The notes under the pieces: generated by a model
The model's input: only the letters and a program-made list of their open reading frames with translations
What the model was told of the DNA's origin: nothing
Database searches by the model: none
In this document: positions 23,536 to 33,952 of the stretch, in pieces
How positions within the stretch are numbered: position 1 is the first letter of the stretch
Layout: each line of letters begins with the position of its first letter
NCBI RefSeq assembly: GCF_013415365.1
Contig: NZ_JACBYB010000012.1
Location: forward strand, 1 to 64,000
Direction of reading: 5' to 3'
Length of the DNA stretch: 64,000 bases
From: Gemella sp. GL1
GTDB lineage: Bacteria; Bacillota; Bacilli; Staphylococcales; Gemellaceae
Made by a program: the position numbers and the translations under genes

Positions 23536-24471
23536 ATGGAAAATTGGGTAGAAATTAGTATTCATACTACGAATGAGGCTAGTGAGATTATTGAATCTAT
23601 TTTATTAGATTACAATTCAACAGGAGTTTGTGTTGAAGATGCTTCTATATTAAATGAGGATTTGGACGATAATTTTGGAACAATTATTGGAGTAGATAAA
23701 AATGATTTTCCTAGTGAGGGAATAATAGTTAAGGGATATATAAACCAACTTAATTTTACTGAAGAAGTAAGAGGAAAAATTGAAGATGAAATAAAAAAAC
23801 TCTCAGAACATATAGACATTGGGAATTTTTATACTTTTAATACGAATATTATCAAAGATAGTGATTGGGAAAACTCTTGGAAAGAATATTTCGATGTTTT
23901 GAATGTAGGAAATAGATTCGTTATTGTTCCAACTTGGCGTAATTATGAAAATACAGAAAATAAATATATCATTAATATTGATCCCGGTATGGCGTTTGGA
24001 ACTGGTGGACATGAAACTACCTCTCTCTGTATTAAAAATTTAGAAAAATATGTAAGAGAAACTGATGATGTTATAGACGTTGGAAGTGGAAGTGGTATAT
24101 TGACAATAGCAGCATCTCATCTGACAAGAGGTAAATTAAAGGCTGTTGATTTAGATAAATTAGCAGTTGATGTATCTAAGGAAAACTTTATTTTAAATAA
24201 TATTGAAAATAGAGTAGAAGTTGAATGTGCTAGTTTATTAGAAAAAGAAAATAAATCTTATGACATCATTGTTGCTAATATCTTAGCTCATATTATTGAA
24301 TTAATGTTGGCAGATGCATATAAATTATTAAAAAATGATGGTTACTTCATTACATCAGGAATTATTAAAGATAAGAAAGATGAGTTATTAGAAAAAGCAT
24401 TGATGCTTGGATTCGAATTAGTAGAGGAAACTAATGAAAATGAATGGTATTCTTTAGTTTTTACTAAATAA
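23536..24471 (+). CDS. prmA: Ribosomal protein L11 methyltransferase PrmA
   Basis: PrmA trimethylates ribosomal protein L11. The N-terminal substrate-binding part (about 1-120) is followed by IDPGMAFGTGGHETTSLC and the AdoMet loop VIDVGSGSGILTIAA, then the catalytic-region IIVANILAHII. The length of 311 residues is normal. AGGAG precedes the ATG. It is divergent from uvrB, with a 133-bp gap that must hold both promoters. Confidence 0.95.
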   Translation: MENWVEISIHTTNEASEIIESILLDYNSTGVCVEDASILNEDLDDNFGTIIGVDKNDFPSEGIIVKGYINQLNFTEEVRGKIEDEIKKLSEHIDIGNFYTFNTNIIKDSDWENSWKEYFDVLNVGNRFVIVPTWRNYENTENKYIINIDPGMAFGTGGHETTSLCIKNLEKYVRETDDVIDVGSGSGILTIAASHLTRGKLKAVDLDKLAVDVSKENFILNNIENRVEVECASLLEKENKSYDIIVANILAHIIELMLADAYKLLKNDGYFITSGIIKDKKDELLEKALMLGFELVEETNENEWYSLVFTK

Positions 24472-24529
24472 ACATTTGCGTACTTTTTTTTGATATTTTT
24501 TAAAAAAACCATTAAAAACTTAACTTTAC

Positions 24530-24558
24530 TTGGAAAAATATCTAGTTTTTGATAAAAT
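24530..24558 (+). promoter_or_regulatory. purB promoter
   Basis: TTGGAA and TAAAAT are separated by 17 bp shortly before the purB ribosome binding site. I see no purine riboswitch or PurR-type box in this gap. Confidence 0.45.
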
Positions 24559-24595
24559 TATTAATATAATAGAGTTAATTAAGGAGATAGTCTAA

Positions 24596-25891
24596 ATGAT
24601 AGAAAGATATTCTACTAAAGAAATGCAAGAAATTTGGTCGGAGGAAAATAAGTTTAGAGCTTGGTTAGAAGTTGAAATCTTAGCCTGTGAAGGATGGGCA
24701 AACTTAGGGGAAATTCCTAAGGAAGATGTCATTAAGCTTCGTGAAAATGCCTCATTTGATCTTAATAGAATTTATGAAATTGAAGAAGAGACAAGACATG
24801 ATGTTATTGCTTTTACAAGAGCTGTAAGTGAGACTCTTGGTGAAGAGAAAAAGTGGGTTCATTATGGGCTTACTTCTACAGATGTAGTTGATACAGCTTA
24901 CGGATACTTATACAAACAAGCTAACACAATTATTAGACAAAAAATTGTTAGGCTTATTGAAGTATTAAAAGAAAAATCATTTGCTTACAAAAATACATTT
25001 ATGATGGGAAGAACTCACGGGGTTCATGCGGAAATAACAACATTTGGTTTAAAGATGGCTCTATGGTATGAAGAAATGAAAAGAAATTTAGAGCGTTTTG
25101 ATTTTGCAGCAGAACAAGTAGAAGCTGGTAAAATTTCTGGAGCAGTAGGAACTTATGCAAATATTCCAACGCATATTCAAGACTATGTATGTGAAAAACT
25201 AGGAATTAATTCAAGTAAAATTTCTACGCAGGTTCTTCAAAGAGATAGACATGCACACTATTACTCAACATTGGCACTTATTGCTTCAAGTATTGAGAAG
25301 TTTGCAGTAGAGATTCGTCATTTACAAAGGACAGAAGTAAGAGAAGTTGAAGAGTTCTTTAGAAAAGGTCAAAAAGGATCAAGTGCTATGCCACATAAGC
25401 GTAATCCAATTTCATCTGAGAACTTGTCAGGATTAGCGAGAGTTATACGTGGGTATATGCTTACATCATTTGAAAATGTGGCCTTATGGCATGAACGTGA
25501 TATTTCTCATTCATCAACAGAAAGAATTATATCTGCTGATGCAACTAACTTAATTGACTATCAATTAACTCGTTTCACAAATACATTAGAAAATCTAACT
25601 GTATTTGACGAAAATATGAAAGAAAATATTAATAAAACTTACGGAGTTATATTCTCGCAGAGAATTATGCTTAAATTAATTGAAAAAGGGATTTCGAGAG
25701 AAAGGGCTTATGACACGGTTCAACCTAAAGCAATGCATGCTTGGGAAAATAAGATTTTCTTTAAAGATTTATTGTTAAAAGATGAAGAAATTATGAAATA
25801 TATCACTGTAGATGAACTAGATGATTGTTTCAACTATCAATATCATATTTCAAGTTTGGAGGAAGTATATGAGAGAGTTTTTGGAAAATAA
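24596..25891 (+). CDS. purB: Adenylosuccinate lyase PurB
   Basis: PurB catalyses two fumarate-releasing steps in AMP synthesis. The fumarase-superfamily signature [18 protein letters not shown] (about 260-277) holds the flexible catalytic loop. [18 protein letters not shown] and [16 protein letters not shown] give the other active-site histidines. The length is 431 residues. No other purine genes are next to it. Its 3' end overlaps the cca start. Confidence 0.96.
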   Translation: MIERYSTKEMQEIWSEENKFRAWLEVEILACEGWANLGEIPKEDVIKLRENASFDLNRIYEIEEETRHDVIAFTRAVSETLGEEKKWVHYGLTSTDVVDTAYGYLYKQANTIIRQKIVRLIEVLKEKSFAYKNTFMMGRTHGVHAEITTFGLKMALWYEEMKRNLERFDFAAEQVEAGKISGAVGTYANIPTHIQDYVCEKLGINSSKISTQVLQRDRHAHYYSTLALIASSIEKFAVEIRHLQRTEVREVEEFFRKGQKGSSAMPHKRNPISSENLSGLARVIRGYMLTSFENVALWHERDISHSSTERIISADATNLIDYQLTRFTNTLENLTVFDENMKENINKTYGVIFSQRIMLKLIEKGISRERAYDTVQPKAMHAWENKIFFKDLLLKDEEIMKYITVDELDDCFNYQYHISSLEEVYERVFGK

Positions 25892-27038
25892 TTTCCAAGA
25901 AAGATTCTCAAACTACATAGAAATATTAGAAATAATAAATGATAATGGATATGAAGCCTATTTTGTAGGTGGTTGTGTTAGGGATTTCTTAATGAATCAA
26001 AATTTTGATGATATAGATATTACTAGCTCAGCAAGACCGGAAGAAATTAAGCAAATATTTCCAAAAACATTTGACATAGGTATAAAACATGGAACAGTAA
26101 CAGTTATTCACAAAAATAATAGCTATGAGATTACAACATTTAGATCAGAATCTGATTATGAGAAACATAGGATTCCTAAGTTTGTTGAATTTATTAGAAG
26201 TCTTGATTTAGACCTTGAAAGGCGTGATTTTACTATTAATGCTATGGTTTTAGATAGTAAGGGAAAAGTTATTGATTTTCATGGTGGTCAAGACGATATT
26301 AAGAATAAGATTATAAAAACTGTTAATGAACCTAATGAGAGGTTTAATGAGGATGCTCTAAGAATGCTTAGAGCATTTCGTTTTGTATCGAAACTAGGTT
26401 TTTCTATGGAAGAGAAGACTTTTAAAGCAATTGAAGATAATAAAAAATTAATAGAATTTATTTCTATTGAAAGAGTAGTGGCAGAATTTAAAAAAATATT
26501 TAAGGGTAAGTATGTTAAAGATGCATTATCCTTATTTGTGAAATCAGGACTATATAAGTATCTAAATTTTTTTAATAAAGTAGAAGACTATTCCATGATA
26601 AATAGTGATTATAGTTGGGAAGAAAATCTATTCTTGATTATGAATGAAAATGAGATAGATTATGTGGAAATGGATAAATTAAAACTTTCCAAAAAAGAGT
26701 ACACTAGCATAAAAGAGTATTTTAAAATAAAAGAAAGTTTTGAAAAATTTGTTTCTGTAGAGAGATTGGTCTATGATTTCGGTAAGGACAAGGTAAATTT
26801 TGTAAATAATGTTTTCGATTTTATTTCTAGTGAAATGATAGAGAATGTAGATCTAGTTATAAGTAGCTTTAAAGAAGCGGATATTGAAGTAGTAGATATT
26901 TTGACTGTTTATCCTGATAAAAAAGCAGGCCCTTGGTTAAGAGAATTGATATATCAGATAGAAAATGAGTTAATACATAATAGATTAAAGAATGAAAAAT
27001 TTAAGATACTAAATTTCCTAAAAAATTTAGAGAGGTAA
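25869..27038 (+). CDS. cca: CCA tRNA nucleotidyltransferase
   Basis: The enzyme adds or repairs the CCA end of tRNA. The class II nucleotidyltransferase head has [11 protein letters not shown], the catalytic pair in FDDIDITS and the template motif [10 protein letters not shown]. The rest is helical. GGAGGA and the protein alignment place the start at 25869, inside purB (23-bp overlap), rather than at an earlier in-frame ATG that lies deep in purB. The length is 389 residues. Confidence 0.92.
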   Translation: MREFLENNFQERFSNYIEILEIINDNGYEAYFVGGCVRDFLMNQNFDDIDITSSARPEEIKQIFPKTFDIGIKHGTVTVIHKNNSYEITTFRSESDYEKHRIPKFVEFIRSLDLDLERRDFTINAMVLDSKGKVIDFHGGQDDIKNKIIKTVNEPNERFNEDALRMLRAFRFVSKLGFSMEEKTFKAIEDNKKLIEFISIERVVAEFKKIFKGKYVKDALSLFVKSGLYKYLNFFNKVEDYSMINSDYSWEENLFLIMNENEIDYVEMDKLKLSKKEYTSIKEYFKIKESFEKFVSVERLVYDFGKDKVNFVNNVFDFISSEMIENVDLVISSFKEADIEVVDILTVYPDKKAGPWLRELIYQIENELIHNRLKNEKFKILNFLKNLER

Positions 27039-27042
27039 TACT

Positions 27043-28887
27043 ATGAACTATTCGATAGTTGATATAGAGTTAACAGAAGAGAAAGAGATAATAGAAATAG
27101 CTATTATTAAAACTGACCAACAATTTAATATTATTTCTAAACACGATTATCTTTTGAAATCAATTAGTCCTATTAGTAGGTTTATGGAAAATTTGACGGG
27201 AATAACTCAGCAGATGGTTGAGAAGAAACCACATTTTAGTCAAGTTGCAGGAGAAATACATAAAATTTTAGGAAATGATATACTAATTTGTCATGGTGTA
27301 ATTCAAGATTATGAGATCCTGAAAGAGGCATTCTTGACTTGTAATATAGCATATAAACCAATATATTTAATTGATACAGTAGAATTGAGTAAAATTTTCT
27401 TTCCGACATTAAGTAGTTATAGATTAGGAGAGATCAGTCAATCTATGGGTACCACGTTAAAAGGTAATTTTCATAGGGCTGATGTTGATACCGAAGCAAC
27501 CTATAATTTGATTGGAAATATTATAGAAAAACTTAATATGCTAACAAAAAGTAATTACTCATATTTAATGATGTTAATGAAAAAATACTCTATACAGTAT
27601 TATAATTTTTTTAAAGAATATAGAAAAAATGAAGGGAATGTGAATAGTAACTTTAATTTCAAAGCCTATGGTTTGGATTTTTCTGTGATGAATAAAAATA
27701 TTAAAGTGATTCAAGGAAAGAAGTATATATACCTCTCTTCTATTGATGAGAATAGCTATATAGATATTCATTTAGCAAATGAAAAAAATATAAGTATATT
27801 AAAAGATAAATTTTCATATATTGCTCTAAATATTTTTGAATTGGCTAAAGTGGATAAGAAATTCTCTAAGTTAAAATTCATGTTGCTTATGAGGTTACTT
27901 GTTTGGCTACAATTTACAGAAAGTGGAAATTTTTCTGAATTAAATTTAGATCCAAGTGAAAAAACGCTTATCCAAAGCTGGTATGAACAAAATAAAAAGG
28001 TTTTAGATACTTACTATTATGATAAAAATCTAGACTATGCTAGTAAGCAGTCAGCTATTGTGACAGATTATAGGTCAATCTTAAATTTGTTAAATGAGAA
28101 AAGCTTAGAAAAACATATAATTGTTGCTGAAAACAAAGATATCTTGGCACAAGAGATAAAGAAACAATATATTAAAAGCTACTATTACAAGGAAGTAGTG
28201 GCAGAACTTAATATAAATTTAACAAATAGATTTACTAAAAAATTATCTTTGATTAAGGATAGCATAGATAATGTAGTTGTTTATCTTCATGAGCTTTATA
28301 GAAATGAGAGTATAGATCCGTATGAGGCAGAGATAGAATTTTTATTAAAAGATATAGACTACATAAGAGAGCTTATAGAATCTTTAAATATAAGGATATT
28401 TAAAACTGAAAAATTTACTAACTTACTATGGAAAGTTCTATCGGATGGAAGTCTAGGTTATTATTCTTTCGATCATATTAATATGGCCGGCACTTTATAT
28501 TTAAAAGTTAATGAGCCCAAGAATCAAAAGATAATCATTAATAAATTGCATTCTAGAGAATTAAACTATTTAAACGAAACATTTAAATTAATTGTAGAAG
28601 ACATAGAAAAAGAGAATATTGATTTTACAGGAACTAATAAAAATATACTATATTTGTTTGAATATAAGAAGAATAGGGACTTGAGATATTTGTCTAGGGA
28701 TAAGAAATCGACCATAAGATATAAACAATATAGTGAAGAATCTTCATTTGCAGATTTATATAAAGATTTATTAAAAAATGTAAATATTACAACTATATAT
28801 TATGCTAGTAGTGAGATTAAAGTATACGCATTTTATCTCGATAAAATTTTTGATAAAATATTTCTTTTTAAGAAGTTGGATATTTAG
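27043..28887 (+). CDS. DinG-derived protein: DEDD exonuclease with lost helicase core
   Basis: The N-terminal 160 residues are an epsilon-like 3'-5' exonuclease: VDIELT (D7, E9), HGVIQD (H84, D89) and HRADVD (H144, D149). In Bacillus and Staphylococcus DinG this is followed by a full helicase, giving about 900 residues. Here the protein has 614, and I see no Walker A or DEAH motif; only scattered helicase-like stretches such as SAIVTDYRSILNLL remain. It is probably a nuclease without unwinding activity. There is no frameshift; the frame is intact. Confidence 0.75.
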   Translation: MNYSIVDIELTEEKEIIEIAIIKTDQQFNIISKHDYLLKSISPISRFMENLTGITQQMVEKKPHFSQVAGEIHKILGNDILICHGVIQDYEILKEAFLTCNIAYKPIYLIDTVELSKIFFPTLSSYRLGEISQSMGTTLKGNFHRADVDTEATYNLIGNIIEKLNMLTKSNYSYLMMLMKKYSIQYYNFFKEYRKNEGNVNSNFNFKAYGLDFSVMNKNIKVIQGKKYIYLSSIDENSYIDIHLANEKNISILKDKFSYIALNIFELAKVDKKFSKLKFMLLMRLLVWLQFTESGNFSELNLDPSEKTLIQSWYEQNKKVLDTYYYDKNLDYASKQSAIVTDYRSILNLLNEKSLEKHIIVAENKDILAQEIKKQYIKSYYYKEVVAELNINLTNRFTKKLSLIKDSIDNVVVYLHELYRNESIDPYEAEIEFLLKDIDYIRELIESLNIRIFKTEKFTNLLWKVLSDGSLGYYSFDHINMAGTLYLKVNEPKNQKIIINKLHSRELNYLNETFKLIVEDIEKENIDFTGTNKNILYLFEYKKNRDLRYLSRDKKSTIRYKQYSEESSFADLYKDLLKNVNITTIYYASSEIKVYAFYLDKIFDKIFLFKKLDI

Positions 28888-28955
28888 CATAAATATTGTA
28901 AAGTAGGGTAATATTTGATAATATTAGTGGTAACAAATATTAAAGGAGAAAAATT

Positions 28956-30242
28956 GTGAATATTAATAATTTAAAAGATAAAATTGGCCAAAGTGTAACA
29001 ATTGGTGCTTGGATTGCCAATAAGAGATCAAGTGGGAAAATTGCTTTCTTTCAACTAAGATACGGAGCAGGATTCATCCAAGCAGTTGCTTTGAAGGAGA
29101 GTTTAGGAGAAGAAAAATTCCAAGAATTGAAACATCTAACACAAGAAACATCGATTAAAGTAACTGGAACAATTAAAGAGAATCAAAGAGAATTATCTGG
29201 AATTGAATTGCAAATTGAATCATTTGAAATTGTTTCTATAGCTACTGATTATCCGATTACTCCAAAAGAGCATGGTGTAGAATTTTTAGCGGATAATCGT
29301 CATTTGTGGATTCGTTCTAAAAAACAACATGCTATTTTATCGATAAGAAATCAAATTATCAAGTCTACTTATGACTTTTTTGAAAAAGAAGGCTTTTTAA
29401 AGATGGATCCACCGATCTTAACATCGTCATCACCAGAAGGGACAACGGAATTATTCAATACTAAATATTTTGATGAAGAAGCGTATCTATCACAGTCTGG
29501 ACAATTATACATGGAAGCATGTGCTATGTCATTTGGTAAAGTATTTTCATTTGGACCAACATTTCGTGCTGAAAAATCTAAAACACGTCGTCACCTAATT
29601 GAGTTTTGGATGATTGAGCCAGAGATGGCCTTCTGTAATCATGAAGAAAGTTTAGAAATTCAAGAAAAATATGTAAACTATTTAATTAATGATATCTTGC
29701 TTAAAAATGAAACAGAATTGAAAATATTGGAACGTGATATTGAAGGCTTAAAATCTGCTACAGGAACTTTCCCACGTATCAAGTATAAAGATGCTATTCA
29801 ATTATTAAAAGAAAATGGATTTGATGATATTGAATATGGACAAGATTTTGGTTCACCACATGAAACATTCATAGCTAATTCATATAATAAACCAGTATTC
29901 ATTACTCATTGGCCAAAAGAAATTAAGCCATTTTACATGAAAGAAGATCCAGAAAATCCAGGAACTGTATTGTGTGCTGATTTAATCGCTCCAGAAGGAT
30001 ATGGAGAAATCATTGGTGGATCTCAACGTGAAGATAACTATGATGTATTATTAGAAAATATTAGGGCACATGATTTAAATATAGATGCTTACAATTGGTA
30101 CTTAGATCTAAGAAAATATGGTTCTGTAGAACATTCAGGATTTGGTTTAGGATTAGAGCGTACAGTAGCATGGATTACAGGAAATGGACATGTTAGAGAA
30201 ACAATTCCATTCCCAAGATTATTAAATAGGCTATTACCATAA
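28956..30242 (+). CDS. asnS: Asparaginyl-tRNA synthetase
   Basis: This class IIb aminoacyl-tRNA synthetase has an N-terminal OB anticodon-binding domain (about 1-110). Motif 2 is [20 protein letters not shown] and motif 3 is [15 protein letters not shown] near the C-terminus. The length is 428 residues. A GTG start is set by AAAGGAG eight bases upstream. No T-box leader is visible in the short upstream gap. Confidence 0.96.
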   Translation: MNINNLKDKIGQSVTIGAWIANKRSSGKIAFFQLRYGAGFIQAVALKESLGEEKFQELKHLTQETSIKVTGTIKENQRELSGIELQIESFEIVSIATDYPITPKEHGVEFLADNRHLWIRSKKQHAILSIRNQIIKSTYDFFEKEGFLKMDPPILTSSSPEGTTELFNTKYFDEEAYLSQSGQLYMEACAMSFGKVFSFGPTFRAEKSKTRRHLIEFWMIEPEMAFCNHEESLEIQEKYVNYLINDILLKNETELKILERDIEGLKSATGTFPRIKYKDAIQLLKENGFDDIEYGQDFGSPHETFIANSYNKPVFITHWPKEIKPFYMKEDPENPGTVLCADLIAPEGYGEIIGGSQREDNYDVLLENIRAHDLNIDAYNWYLDLRKYGSVEHSGFGLGLERTVAWITGNGHVRETIPFPRLLNRLLP

Positions 30243-30243
30243 T

Positions 30244-30771
30244 ATGCAAAACCTAGATATAAAAGGTTTATTTGTTGAAGAAGATTTCCTTTTGAATTAT
30301 GAAAAATATAATTTAAGTTTGGCAGAAGCTTTCTTCATTCTTCAACTATCCTATGTTTCTAAACACGGTTCTATTTTATTTAATGCTAAAAAATTTGCTG
30401 AAATTCTCAATATTAGTGAAGAAAAATTATACGGTAATTTAAGTGTTTTATATAATAAACAAATTATTCATATAACTGAACAAGGGTTTCTTGTTTTCAA
30501 TATTGATTCAGCAGATACTAGATATTACACCTTGAAAGAACTATTTGTTTTAGCAGAAAATAATGTTAATAGAATCTTGAGTTCTAAGGAAACAGATATA
30601 GTTGCATCTTGGTTTGATAAAAAATTTAGTAAAGAACAGATTGATGAAGCCTTCAAAATTTCGGATAATATACATTATGTTAATGGTATTCTAAATAATA
30701 AAATGGAATCCATAAGTAATAAAGATAATAATGAGGATGATATTTTAAACTATGACTGGTTTGATTTCTAA
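30244..30771 (+). CDS. dnaD: DnaD-like replication initiation protein
   Basis: DnaD helps remodel the origin and load helicase in Firmicutes. The N-terminal winged helix (about 1-95) and a short DnaD helical domain with IVASWFDKKFSKEQIDEAFK (about 120-139) and an ending YDWF motif are seen. At 175 residues it is shorter than B. subtilis DnaD. The position between asnS and nth is the same as in B. subtilis, which supports the call. Confidence 0.85.
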   Translation: MQNLDIKGLFVEEDFLLNYEKYNLSLAEAFFILQLSYVSKHGSILFNAKKFAEILNISEEKLYGNLSVLYNKQIIHITEQGFLVFNIDSADTRYYTLKELFVLAENNVNRILSSKETDIVASWFDKKFSKEQIDEAFKISDNIHYVNGILNNKMESISNKDNNEDDILNYDWFDF

Positions 30772-31405
30772 AAAACAAAAAATTAAGATCTTAGAAGAAT
30801 ATTTAGATATGCACTATCCTGATGTAGAGTGTGAACTTAATTTCTCTAATAATTTAGAATTGCTTATTGCAGTTCTATTATCTGCCCAATGTAAAGATGA
30901 GTATGTCAATAGAGCAACAGCTGTTTTGTTTTCTAAGTATCATACAGTTCAAGATTATGCAAATGCTAGTGCTGAAGAAATTGAATCTTACATTAAGACT
31001 TTAGGTTTATATAAGGCTAAATCTAAAAATATAAAAAAAATGGCTCAACTTCTTATTGATGAATACAGCGGAGAAGTTCCTAATAAATTGGAAGATTTGA
31101 TGAGACTACCAGGTGTAGGGAGAAAAACTGCGAATGTAGTATTATCTGTAGGTTTCGCTATTCCGACAATTGCAGTAGATACTCATGTTGAGAGAATTGC
31201 TAAGAGATTTGATTTGGCTTTAGAAGAAGATTCACCTTTAGAAGTTGAAATGAAATTGATGAAAATTTTTCCAAAGAAAAAATGGTCAAAAATCCATCAT
31301 CAAATGATTCATTTCGGAAGATATGAATGTTTGGCTAAAAGAAAACGAGGACATGTATGTGGTCTAAAAGACATCTGTAAATATCATAGTAAAGTGGAGG
31401 TCTAA
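30752..31405 (+). CDS. nth: Endonuclease III (Nth) with an altered Fe-S loop
   Basis: This DNA glycosylase/AP lyase acts on oxidised pyrimidines. The helix-hairpin-helix LPGVGRKTANVVLS carries the catalytic lysine, and AVDTHVERIAKR the aspartate. The C-terminal cluster loop normally reads C-x6-C-x2-C-x5-C. Here it is C-LAKRKR-G-HV-C-GLKDI-C, so the second cysteine is a glycine. The 4Fe-4S cluster may be absent or unusual. The length is 217 residues, and the gene overlaps dnaD by 20 bp. Confidence 0.92.
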   Translation: MTGLISKKQKIKILEEYLDMHYPDVECELNFSNNLELLIAVLLSAQCKDEYVNRATAVLFSKYHTVQDYANASAEEIESYIKTLGLYKAKSKNIKKMAQLLIDEYSGEVPNKLEDLMRLPGVGRKTANVVLSVGFAIPTIAVDTHVERIAKRFDLALEEDSPLEVEMKLMKIFPKKKWSKIHHQMIHFGRYECLAKRKRGHVCGLKDICKYHSKVEV

Positions 31406-31406
31406 A

Positions 31407-31856
31407 ATGTTAGTCATATTTGCTTTAGTATTTATATTTGTAATAATTGACCAAGTAAGTAAATATTTTGTTGTTAAGGATATGGTAATTGGCCAACAGA
31501 TAGAAGTTGTAAATAATTTCTTTTATTTAACATCTCACAGGAACAGAGGAGCTGCTTGGGGGATATTACAAGATAGCAGATTGTTTTTTATAGTAGTGAC
31601 GACTATAATTATATTAGCGTTATTTTTGTATATATTAAAAAATAAATCCGACTTAAGATTGGGTGAAAAAATTTTATTTTCATTAATTTTAGGCGGATCT
31701 ATTGGAAATTTTATAGATAGAATAAGAAATGGAGAAGTTGTAGATTTCTTTGATTTTAAAATATGGTCTTATAATTTTCCAATTTTTAATTTTGCAGATA
31801 TTTTTATATGCATTGGAGTAGGAATTTTATTAATTAAAACTTATAGAGAAGAATAA
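31407..31856 (+). CDS. lspA: Prolipoprotein signal peptidase LspA
   Basis: This is a membrane aspartyl protease that removes lipoprotein signal peptides. There are four hydrophobic spans in 149 residues. The two catalytic aspartates are in GNFIDRIRNGEVVDFFDF and FNFADIFICIGV. It follows nth after one base and precedes a terminator. A likely client in this window is the zinc lipoprotein AdcA. Confidence 0.94.
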   Translation: MLVIFALVFIFVIIDQVSKYFVVKDMVIGQQIEVVNNFFYLTSHRNRGAAWGILQDSRLFFIVVTTIIILALFLYILKNKSDLRLGEKILFSLILGGSIGNFIDRIRNGEVVDFFDFKIWSYNFPIFNFADIFICIGVGILLIKTYREE

Positions 31857-31883
31857 GGGACGAGTTAGTTCCTTATTTTTTTA
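31856..31883 (+). terminator. Terminator after lspA
   Basis: AAGGGAC and GTTCCTT form a stem with one wobble pair and are followed by a T-rich run. Confidence 0.65.
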
Positions 31884-31931
31884 TGAAATTGTGTTATAAT
31901 CATTTTAATAAAAATTTTAGGAGTAGGAAAA

Positions 31932-32507
31932 GTGTACGCATATATTGATGGAATAGTAAAAGAAATTAATCCTACTAATTTAGTAGTAGAGAACAATGGA
32001 ATAGGTTATGAAATAGTAGTTCCTAACCCTTATACATACGGGTTAGATGAAAATATAAGAATTTATATTAATCAACAAGTAAGAGAAGATTCTAATACAT
32101 TGTATGGATTTAATAGTAAAGAACAAAAAAAAGTATTCTTATTATTACTAAAAGTAAAAGGAGTCGGCCCTAAGTCTGCCTTAGCAATTTTAGCAGGAGC
32201 CAATAGTTCGGATATTATAAAAGCAATTGAATCTTCGGATGTAAATTATATGACTAAATTCCCTGGGGTTGGTAAAAAATCGGCACAGCAAATTATTTTA
32301 GATTTACAAGGGAAAGTAGATTTTATTGCAGAAGAAAGGAAGCCTGTAAAATCAAATGCTCATTTAGTAGATGCTTTACTGGCTTTAGAAGCTTTAGGAT
32401 ATGGTAAAAAAGATTTAATGAAAATAGAGAAAAAATTAGCATCCTTTGATTATGATAAGACAGATTCTTATGTCAAGGAGGGGCTAAAATTAATGATGGG
32501 AGCATAG
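31932..32507 (+). CDS. ruvA: Holliday junction DNA helicase subunit RuvA
   Basis: RuvA binds four-way junctions as a tetramer. It has an OB fold (about 1-62), two helix-hairpin-helix motifs ([15 protein letters not shown] and [16 protein letters not shown]) and a short C-terminal domain that contacts RuvB. The length is 191 residues. A GTG start is supported by TAGGAG upstream. ruvB begins one base after the stop. Confidence 0.95.
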   Translation: MYAYIDGIVKEINPTNLVVENNGIGYEIVVPNPYTYGLDENIRIYINQQVREDSNTLYGFNSKEQKKVFLLLLKVKGVGPKSALAILAGANSSDIIKAIESSDVNYMTKFPGVGKKSAQQIILDLQGKVDFIAEERKPVKSNAHLVDALLALEALGYGKKDLMKIEKKLASFDYDKTDSYVKEGLKLMMGA

Positions 32508-32508
32508 T

Positions 32509-33510
32509 ATGGAAGATAGATTGTTATCAAATCAACAAGCATTTGAAGAGAGATCACAAGAACAGTCACTTAGACCTAAACTTTTAAAAGATTATATAGG
32601 TCAGAGCCAAATTAAAAAAAATTTGAAGATTTTTATTGAGGCTGCCAAAATACGTGACGAAGTTCTTGATCACTGTTTGATATATGGACCACCTGGTTTA
32701 GGTAAAACAACGTTAGCAACAATTATTGCTAATGAACTGCAAGTTAATATTAAATATACATCAGGACCAGCTATAGAAAAATCTGGAGATTTGGCAGCTA
32801 TTTTGACAACTCTTGATCCAGGGGATGTCTTATTTATTGATGAAATACATAGGATGAGTAGATCCATTGAAGAAATACTTTATTCAGCAATGGAAGATTT
32901 TTGTTTAGATATTGTAATTGGTAAGGGAGAAGAATCTAGAAGTATAAGAATTGATTTACCTCCTTTTACTTTAATAGGGGCGACTACGAGAGTAGGTGCT
33001 TTAACAGCACCACTAAGAGATAGGTTTGGAGTTCATTGTAGGTTAGAATTTTATAATACAGAAGAATTGCAGGCAATTTTGAAAAGAAGTTCAGATATCT
33101 ATGACTGCAAAATTGATGAAGAATCTACTTATCAAATTGCTAAGAGATCTAGGGGAACTCCCCGTATTGCTAATAGGTTGTTGAAAAGAGTAAGAGATTT
33201 TGCTCAAGTAAAAAATAATGGTGTAATAGATAAAAATATTTCTGAAACCTCTCTAGACTTGTTGAATGTAGATGTTTTAGGTCTGGATAATATCGACTAT
33301 AAAATACTGGAATGTCTTGTAAAAAGATATGATGGAAGGGCAGTTGGTTTAGAAACCATTGCAATTACAATAGGGGAAGAAGCTATAACTATAGAGGATG
33401 TTTATGAGCCATATCTAGTTAAAGAAGGTTTTATAGAAAGAACTGCTAGAGGAAGAAAGGCTACTCCTAAAGCATATCTACATTTAAATGAATATTATAA
33501 TAAATCGTAA
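32509..33510 (+). CDS. ruvB: Holliday junction DNA helicase subunit RuvB
   Basis: This AAA+ motor drives branch migration. Walker A is [15 protein letters not shown], Walker [10 protein letters not shown], sensor 1 LIGATTRVG, and sensor 2 with the winged helix follow ([18 protein letters not shown]). The length of 333 residues is complete. It is co-transcribed with ruvA. Confidence 0.97.
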   Translation: MEDRLLSNQQAFEERSQEQSLRPKLLKDYIGQSQIKKNLKIFIEAAKIRDEVLDHCLIYGPPGLGKTTLATIIANELQVNIKYTSGPAIEKSGDLAAILTTLDPGDVLFIDEIHRMSRSIEEILYSAMEDFCLDIVIGKGEESRSIRIDLPPFTLIGATTRVGALTAPLRDRFGVHCRLEFYNTEELQAILKRSSDIYDCKIDEESTYQIAKRSRGTPRIANRLLKRVRDFAQVKNNGVIDKNISETSLDLLNVDVLGLDNIDYKILECLVKRYDGRAVGLETIAITIGEEAITIEDVYEPYLVKEGFIERTARGRKATPKAYLHLNEYYNKS

Positions 33511-33580
33511 ATTATAGTTTTATGAAAAAATCGCAGCAGCTTTTCAATATTTTTACATAAAACATAAATAACTAAAGAAT

Positions 33581-33594
33581 TGAAAGCGGTTTGT
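33581..33594 (+). promoter_or_regulatory. cre-like site before ptsHI
   Basis: TGAAAGCGGTTTGT agrees with the catabolite responsive element consensus TGWAANCGNTNWCA at all but the last two bases. It lies 27 bp upstream of the -35 and could bind CcpA, whose co-factor HPr is encoded just downstream. Confidence 0.35.
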
Positions 33595-33620
33595 AAAAAT
33601 AATTACATGTCGTTTTTCAC

Positions 33621-33649
33621 TTGAAAACAGTTTCTATTTATGCTATTAT
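33621..33649 (+). promoter_or_regulatory. ptsHI promoter
   Basis: TTGAAA (33621-33626) and TATTAT (33644-33649) are 17 bp apart, about 30 bases before the ptsH ribosome binding site. Confidence 0.65.
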
Positions 33650-33687
33650 TATTGTATAAATTATAGATGAAGAGGAGACATATACTT

Positions 33688-33951
33688 ATGTTAAAAAGAG
33701 ATTATACAATTGTAGATGAAACAGGAATTCATGCTAGACCAGCTACGCTTTTAGTACAAGCTGCTTCTAAATTTGAATCAAATGTTGAATTAGAATATAA
33801 TGGACGCAAAGTAAATTTAAAATCAATAATGGGTGTTATGAGTTTAGGTGTTGGTAAAGGTGCTCAAATTTCAATTTATGCTGAGGGAGCTGATGAAGAA
33901 GAAGCAATCAATGCAATTGAAGAAACACTTAAGAAAGAAGGATTAGTATAA
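33688..33951 (+). CDS. ptsH: Phosphocarrier protein HPr
   Basis: HPr is the general PTS phosphocarrier. In 87 residues it holds the EI phosphorylation site H15 ([10 protein letters not shown]) and the regulatory S46 (LKSIMGVM) used by HPr kinase. The ATG at 33688 behind AGAGGAG gives the correct family start; a seven-residue extension upstream is not needed. ptsI starts one base after the stop. Confidence 0.97.
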   Translation: MLKRDYTIVDETGIHARPATLLVQAASKFESNVELEYNGRKVNLKSIMGVMSLGVGKGAQISIYAEGADEEEAINAIEETLKKEGLV

Positions 33952-33952
33952 G

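Noticed and set aside
28888-28955. T-box leader before asnS
   Set aside because: The gap is only 68 bp and has no terminator/antiterminator pair or T-box motif.
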